Program-made: the position numbers and the translations under genes
Shown: positions 19,376 through 23,351 of the stretch, piece after piece
Numbering within the stretch: the stretch's first letter is position 1
Layout: every line of letters begins with the position of its first letter
Assembly (NCBI GenBank): GCA_004151065.3
Contig: NWUY0300005387.1
Span: forward strand, 26,572-49,922
Direction: 5' to 3'
DNA: 23,351 nt
DNA from: Larix sibirica
Lineage: Eukaryota; Streptophyta; Pinopsida; Pinales; Pinaceae
Notes under the pieces: model-generated
Database searches by the model: none
What the model saw: the letters and a program-made list of their open reading frames with translations, nothing else
Told to the model about the DNA's origin: nothing

Positions 19376-20289
19376 TGGATGAGAGTGTTAAAAACCTAAC
19401 CCTAATATCCTAGGTGAGTGCACCCTCATGCATGGATATTGTTGTGAGGAATAATATGTCCAACTGGAGAATACTAAGTAACTACATGCATGTATTGAGC
19501 TTATGAAATGGAGACAAATTGATGCATGGCCTCCTTGGGATCTGTGCTCCTTGTAGAATTGTTCAACCTCATCATGCAATGCACCCTTTTCTCTTAAATA
19601 ACTACTCATTATTAAAATCTAAAACAAAAAAATTATTAATGGCGGTACATGCATGTTGTAAGCATGCATGCGCCCTCTACCAACCTATTTGCATAAAGGT
19701 ATCACCCCCCCCAAAAAAACAAAATGGTGTTGCACCTAGCTTCACATGCCTTTAATATTATGCACACATCTTGAGGTGTGGACCTATTTTGCTTAGGTAT
19801 GGATTAGTTTTCTCTATTGCGCTACGAGGAAGGAAAACCAACTACCGAGTAAACAAGGTAAAAATCTAACAAGCCACCCATGATCAAGAAAATGACCTTT
19901 TATCCAATATTTTTTTGGCAATAACATGAATATGGTACTTTTTTTCCAAAGAAAAAATAACTTATATTTAATATTTATGACAAAGAAGTCAAAATATACA
20001 TTTTTATGTCTTAGAAAGACTCCATACTTATATTTTTCTCTGCATTGTTTGCTTAAAAAAGGCTAAGTCTACATAATACAATCATCATGTAGTGTATTAT
20101 AGACATGTATACCTTAAAAAAAATAACATCAATGATACATCTTGCTTGTACTATGAAACTTAGAACTCTCAATGCCTATGAAAGGTCTATAAGAACTTCA
20201 CCCAAACCAACAAAATGATTACTATGAAGACCATTAATAAAAGTTCCTTTTTGAAGATGAAGAAAGAGTACACCTTTGGAATTATTTTT
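19376..20289. other. Unassigned spacer
   Basis: AT-rich, with GCATGCATG-type palindromic words near 19645-19670 and T/A runs. The LINE tail below probably extends a little way in, but its 3' end could not be placed. Confidence 0.45.
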
Positions 20290-20299
20290 CAAATAAGGT

Positions 20300-20705
20300 G
20301 CCCACATGCAAGACAAAAACCTATGTAGATAACCTATTTTCCCAAGCATTGAATTCATGGGAAACGTGAAAAAATGATATATAACTTCAAAGGAGACTTT
20401 TACCTCTTAGGCAAGGTTCATAATTGGAGGCAAACCCAAATGACTAATGTTGCACTGATAATTTTCCCAGTCCATCATTAGCTTTGAATCACCAAATACA
20501 TGAAGAATTTTTAGCTCTCTTTCCTCTGCACTTTTCAAAAATATCCAAAGAGAATATGATTCAACGTTGTTGTTTGAGGCTTGGCTCACAACATACTTTA
20601 GTATAAGGTAGTTCGATGAGTCAATGAAAAGGACCACCCCTGCTTCACGTATACCTAAATTTCCTTGGTTTGCTCCATTGAAGAAACCCCAAGGTATTTA
20701 ATGGT
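20300..20705 (-). pseudogene. RNase H-like domain of LINE ORF2
   Basis: RNase H removes RNA from RNA-DNA hybrids. The - strand reads PWGFFNGANQGNLGIREAGV, then QASNNNVESYSLW, FGDSKLMMDW and HVSHEFNAWENRLS after a frame change near 20370. Family members have GFFDGA at the first catalytic Asp; here it is GFFNGA (GAT to AAT). The Glu of the NNVES-like motif and the Asp of FGDS are present. The domain is almost certainly inactive. Confidence 0.8.
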
Positions 20706-20889
20706 TGATACATGACCTTAGCATAATTCTATTAGATCTCTCTTTAGGGATTACTTTATTGACAACCTAGTCCAGTTTAACCTTATGTGCTACACGTGTC
20801 GATGAGAAATCCATACCTTAGGATGCCATTTGATTTCTAGTCCATCAAATCACATATGTAAACATACAAGGGATATCCCAATAAGCAAA

Positions 20890-21270
20890 TACAATCTTAT
20901 TATATAAGCATTGAAAAAGGTAATCAATTAAGGTCCTTTTTTCCCATTTATATTTGTCAACAATAGTTTGAGTTACCTTATCCCAAACTACTCTGGGGAA
21001 TGGACATGCCACAAACAAGTGGTCAACCAATTCATCATTGTTATTGAAAAGTATACATATGCCTACCACTATCCAATTCCTCTTATGCCCACTATCCCAA
21101 GTTAAGAGTTTATTTGCAAGGGCCAACCACACGAGTATTTTTGTCTTTAAAGGACAAGACAACTTACAAATTGAAATCTGCCACCAAAATCTCTCGTTAC
21201 CTAAATCCTCTTCAATTCTTGCAGAGTACCCCAACTTAACTATGTATTCTCAAATTCCCATTTTTTGGAC
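20890..21270 (-). pseudogene. zf-RVT domain of LINE ORF2
   Basis: zf-RVT is the zinc-binding region after the reverse transcriptase in plant LINEs. Visible motifs are EYIVKLGYSARIEEDLG, FWWQISICKLSCPLKTKILV, WLALANKLLTWD and ELVDHLFVACPFPRVVWDKV. The usual C-x2-C is CILF, so the second Cys is lost. The His and third Cys (HLF..C) and the following Trp are kept. A frameshift or TGA lies just before EYIVKLGY. Confidence 0.85.
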
Positions 21271-21807
21271 CATTTAAGTTGGTCTTCCTCTTCACTCAAT
21301 TTCATGGTAATGTTTTTTAGAAGATTTACATAGTTGCCCTATTCCACTGCTAAATCGCCATGCAAATTTAGATTGCATGTAGTCTCCCATCCCCATGCCC
21401 ATATATTTATGTTCAACTATGAGGTTGCATCCCTTAAGTAATATATCCCATGATTATGAAGCACTTATCATAGGTCATTAGTTTATCTGAAATTGACTTT
21501 TGACCCCATCCAGTGGTCTCCAATCCTTACCTTGCTAACATTCCCAATTTGCTAGCCTATCCAATTACCAACTATGGGAAAAGATTGTATGATAGCTTGC
21601 CAAACTATTGATGCTCCCTAAGCATGTTTTGTTTCCACTCTAAACTATACTTTAATAGTCATCCCCCTTAAATGCTTAGATTTCATAACTCTTCCCAAAA
21701 GCCATCATTGTAAACTACAAGTATTGAACTGAAATGATAAATATTGTAAAGCATCACTACGCAAAGAAATATTATGATGGGGTAGATCTGCATTGTTGTT
21801 TTTAGAA

Positions 21808-21842
21808 CTCAACATTTAAATCCCAACTATTGGATCATCCTC
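21808..21842 (-). ncRNA. Decayed hammerhead-like motif at the PLE 3' end
   Basis: About 100 bases after the PLE stop, the - strand reads GAGGATGATCC-AATAGTT-GGGATTTAAATGTTGAG. A hammerhead core would need CUGAUGA, stem II, GAAA. ATGA and a 4-bp stem (ATCC/GGAT) remain, and TTAAATGTTG sits where GAAACGTTG is expected. Full-length PLEs are known to carry such ribozymes in their terminal repeats. This one is too mutated to cleave. Confidence 0.4.
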
Positions 21843-21946
21843 AAGAGATTTCAAGATGCTCAGTGGTTTATAATGATCTCATCCCACTAATAAATATAAT
21901 CTATAATAACATATAATCTAGGTTAACTCTTTAAACATTTATTGTA

Positions 21947-22750
21947 TTAATCATTACTCGAGCTTTCATTATGAAGAAGGTGGAGTATTGGCTTCTACGT
22001 TTCACTCAATTTAGTACCTTCGTCTCTATTCAAACTTCCTTGGTTCATTTCAATTTCCACGTTTTCTTAAATTTTCCTTTTGGTGTGATGTTCTATTTTA
22101 GTGATGATTTTGGCATTCTCCAAGCAGATTTGGTAGCTTGTCTTATGAGAATGCTCGACTAAGTTTGATATATTAAATTTGTCATGCCTCATATATGCAC
22201 TATGTTCTTTTAATCTCACTTCCATGGACCTTCCCATCTCACCGATATATGCTTTACCATATGAGCATGGAATGGAGTAATCTTCTTTACATGAACTAGG
22301 TTTGGCTAGCTCCTTTACAGAATCCACCATTTTTCTTATGGTGTTTGGTAGAGCAAAGGTGACTTTGATGCCTTTTCTTCTCAATATTTATACTACTTTA
22401 TCTGTAGCTCCCTTAATATAAGTTAAGGATACCTTACTTCCATTCATGTCCTCCTCTTCATATTTTTGTCTAGCACGAGGTTTTCTTGATTTCACCACAG
22501 ACCTGTTGAAGTGTTTGCTATCATAGTCATTTTCATTAAATACTTCTTATAGGTGTTCAATCTCTCTCTCTCTTGGTGATCTATATTGGAAATTCTTAAT
22601 GCTCGGGTTACCAAGGTGTTGATAACTCCGATCTTTTGAGGAGGGAAGTAGTGAGAGTTCACATGTAGATATATGTTTATGTGTGTTTTCTTCCAATAAA
22701 CTTAGTGAGCAATCAAACCATCAACTCTTTTTAGATATCAAAACCTCATA
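21947..22750 (-). pseudogene. PLE polyprotein C-terminal half: RT end, GIY-YIG endonuclease
   Basis: Translated downwards from 22750: EVLISKK, a one-base frameshift, RVDGLIAH, stop, VYWKKTHINIYLHVNSHYF and PPQKIGVINTLVTRALRISN (end of RT and thumb), a stop, HFNRSVVKSRKPRARQKYEE, a stop, the linker IKVTFALPNTIRKMV, then a Cys-bearing segment and the nuclease core CSYGKAYIGEMGRSMEVRLK followed by EHS and NLVEHSHKTSY. The tail reads NQGSLNRDEGTKLSET, TAG (expected Trp), KPILHLLHNESSSND, TAA at 21947. The nuclease Tyr, Gly and Arg of YIG...GR are kept and the first GIY is altered to GKA. At least five stops and one frameshift make it a pseudogene. Confidence 0.85.
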
Positions 22751-22809
22751 AATCATTTTTAGATATCATAATATTCTAATTCTGGTTAAGAACATGTTAT
22801 ACAACTTGA

Positions 22810-22831
22810 CGAGAACTCTTGAGAGTTCTCG
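22810..22831. repeat. Perfect 22-bp palindrome followed by a T run
   Basis: CGAGAACTCT, then TG-containing centre and the exact reverse complement AGAGTTCTCG, followed by seven T. It forms a 10-bp stem with a 2-base loop. It looks like a terminator hairpin but the DNA is eukaryotic; it may be an element end or a Pol III-style stop. Confidence 0.8.
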
Positions 22832-22864
22832 TTTTTTTATAGGCTGCATTTAGTGGCTATTTTC

Positions 22865-23130
22865 ACCCTGAATCAAAAAGTGGTGCTATATGTAGCACCC
22901 TTTTTTTCGAGGCTAAAATTACGAATTTTTGGAAACCCCGACTGATGTCAATGTAGTCAAGACCCTAAATCAAACCCCGAATCAAAAAGTGGTGCTACCG
23001 GTAGCACCACTTTTTTGGAATTAAAATTAGGATATTTGGAAACCCCGACTAGTGTCTCTGCAATCAAAACTCAAAATCAACCCCCAAATCGAAAACTGGT
23101 TCAACCGGTGGCACCCCTTTCTTTCGTCGA
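22865..23130. repeat. ~108-bp tandem array (3 units), each centred on a hairpin
   Basis: Units start near 22870, 22978 and 23086. Unit 2 holds a perfect 32-bp palindrome (22984-23015) with arms AAAAAGTGGTGCTACC. Unit 1 has the same arms with a TATG loop (GGTGCTA/TAGCACC), and unit 3 a decayed form (ACCGGTGGCACC). Between hairpins the units share GGAAACCCCGACT (22931 and 23038) and an AATTAAAATTA-like stretch. No coding potential. Confidence 0.9.
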
Positions 23131-23351
23131 ATTACAATTGCATGCATTTTAAAACCATGCATGGCGTAAAAAAATATTTATTTATTTTTCTTTTAAATAA
23201 CTTAAAAAGGAAGAAATAGTGAATTTTAATTAAAAAAAAAAAATATTCTCTAAAACTAGAAGTTAGATGAATTTAAAAAAAAAAATTAAAAAAAAAAAAA
23301 AAAATTTAAAATTTTTATTCCAAAGCTTGAAAAGTGGATTAAAGTTTGACA
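23131..23351. other. Very AT-rich end of window
   Basis: Long A and T runs (for example 23229-23243 and 23273-23304) and a CCATGCATGG palindrome at about 23154. No gene seen. Confidence 0.6.

Larger units (their letters stand above)
20290..21700 (-). mobile_element. Decayed LINE ORF2 fragment: RT linker, zf-RVT, RNase H
   Basis: Reading the - strand from 21700 downwards gives the region between reverse transcriptase and the C-terminal domains of plant L1-type ORF2 (GMLARVRIGDHWMGSKVNF in pieces), then zf-RVT, then an RNase H domain. The reverse transcriptase and endonuclease domains are missing. The left edge of the PLE at 21800 lies next to the cut end. Frameshifts and stops occur throughout, so it is an old dead copy. 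It is unrelated in position and strand to the nested LINE at 10403-12201. Confidence 0.8.
21800..22750 (-). mobile_element. Penelope-like element (GIY-YIG type), 5'-truncated and decayed
   Basis: On the - strand a single reading frame covers the end of a Penelope-type reverse transcriptase, a linker, a GIY-YIG endonuclease and the conserved C-terminal tail, followed by a 3' region with a hairpin resembling a decayed hammerhead. The upstream reverse transcriptase is missing, as usual for 5'-truncated copies. The break lies near 22745, where a repeated word GATATCTAAAAA occurs on both sides. Endonuclease-bearing PLEs are common in animals; among plants they are reported mainly in conifers, where transfer from arthropods has been proposed. 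Confidence 0.85.

Noticed and set aside
22810-22838. Bacterial rho-independent terminator.
   Set aside because: All recognisable genes are eukaryotic; the structure is reported only as a palindrome.
1-23351. tRNA, rRNA, CRISPR arrays, organellar insertions.
   Set aside because: No cloverleaf consensus boxes, rRNA core words, regularly spaced repeats or organelle gene fragments were noticed.

Overview
The window looks like repeat-dense nuclear DNA of a seed plant, most likely a gymnosperm such as a conifer. The reasons are an AT-rich, gene-poor sequence, one exon of a plant Lunapark protein beside introns of more than 2 kb, several old nested retroelements, and a Penelope-like element (PLE) with a GIY-YIG endonuclease, a class reported in plants mainly from conifers. 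No bacterial operons, tRNA, rRNA or CRISPR arrays were seen. The species call is inference; the element classes are read from translated motifs.

Layout. 1-330: the last codons of a + strand gene and its polyadenylation signals. 2400-2664: first coding exon of Lunapark on the - strand, with a possible noncoding leader and promoter at 5630-5945. A two-copy ~205-bp tandem duplication and a possible exon lie between them. 6219-13190: a segmental duplication holding two copies of one small non-autonomous LTR retrotransposon with 5-bp target duplications. The second copy carries a nested, internally deleted LINE (1.8 kb, 21-bp target duplication) and a short insertion in its 3' LTR that resembles a PLE tail. 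13440-13925: a tandem array whose units each contain an inverted repeat. 14307-17872: one very long broken reading frame of an unrecognised, probably retroelement-derived protein, ending near a polypurine tract; its stops are almost all TAG. 18765-19375 repeats 8239-8849. 20290-21700: - strand LINE ORF2 tail (RT linker, zf-RVT, RNase H). 21800-22750: - strand PLE tail (end of RT, GIY-YIG nuclease, decayed ribozyme-like 3' end). 22810-23130: a perfect 22-bp palindrome followed by a ~108-bp tandem array built around a 32-bp palindrome.

Only the two edge genes are candidate host genes. Everything else is decayed mobile DNA, so there is no pathway to describe. The most interesting items are the PLE with ribozyme-like relics, the TAG-only decay of the long reading frame, and the two hairpin-bearing tandem arrays.
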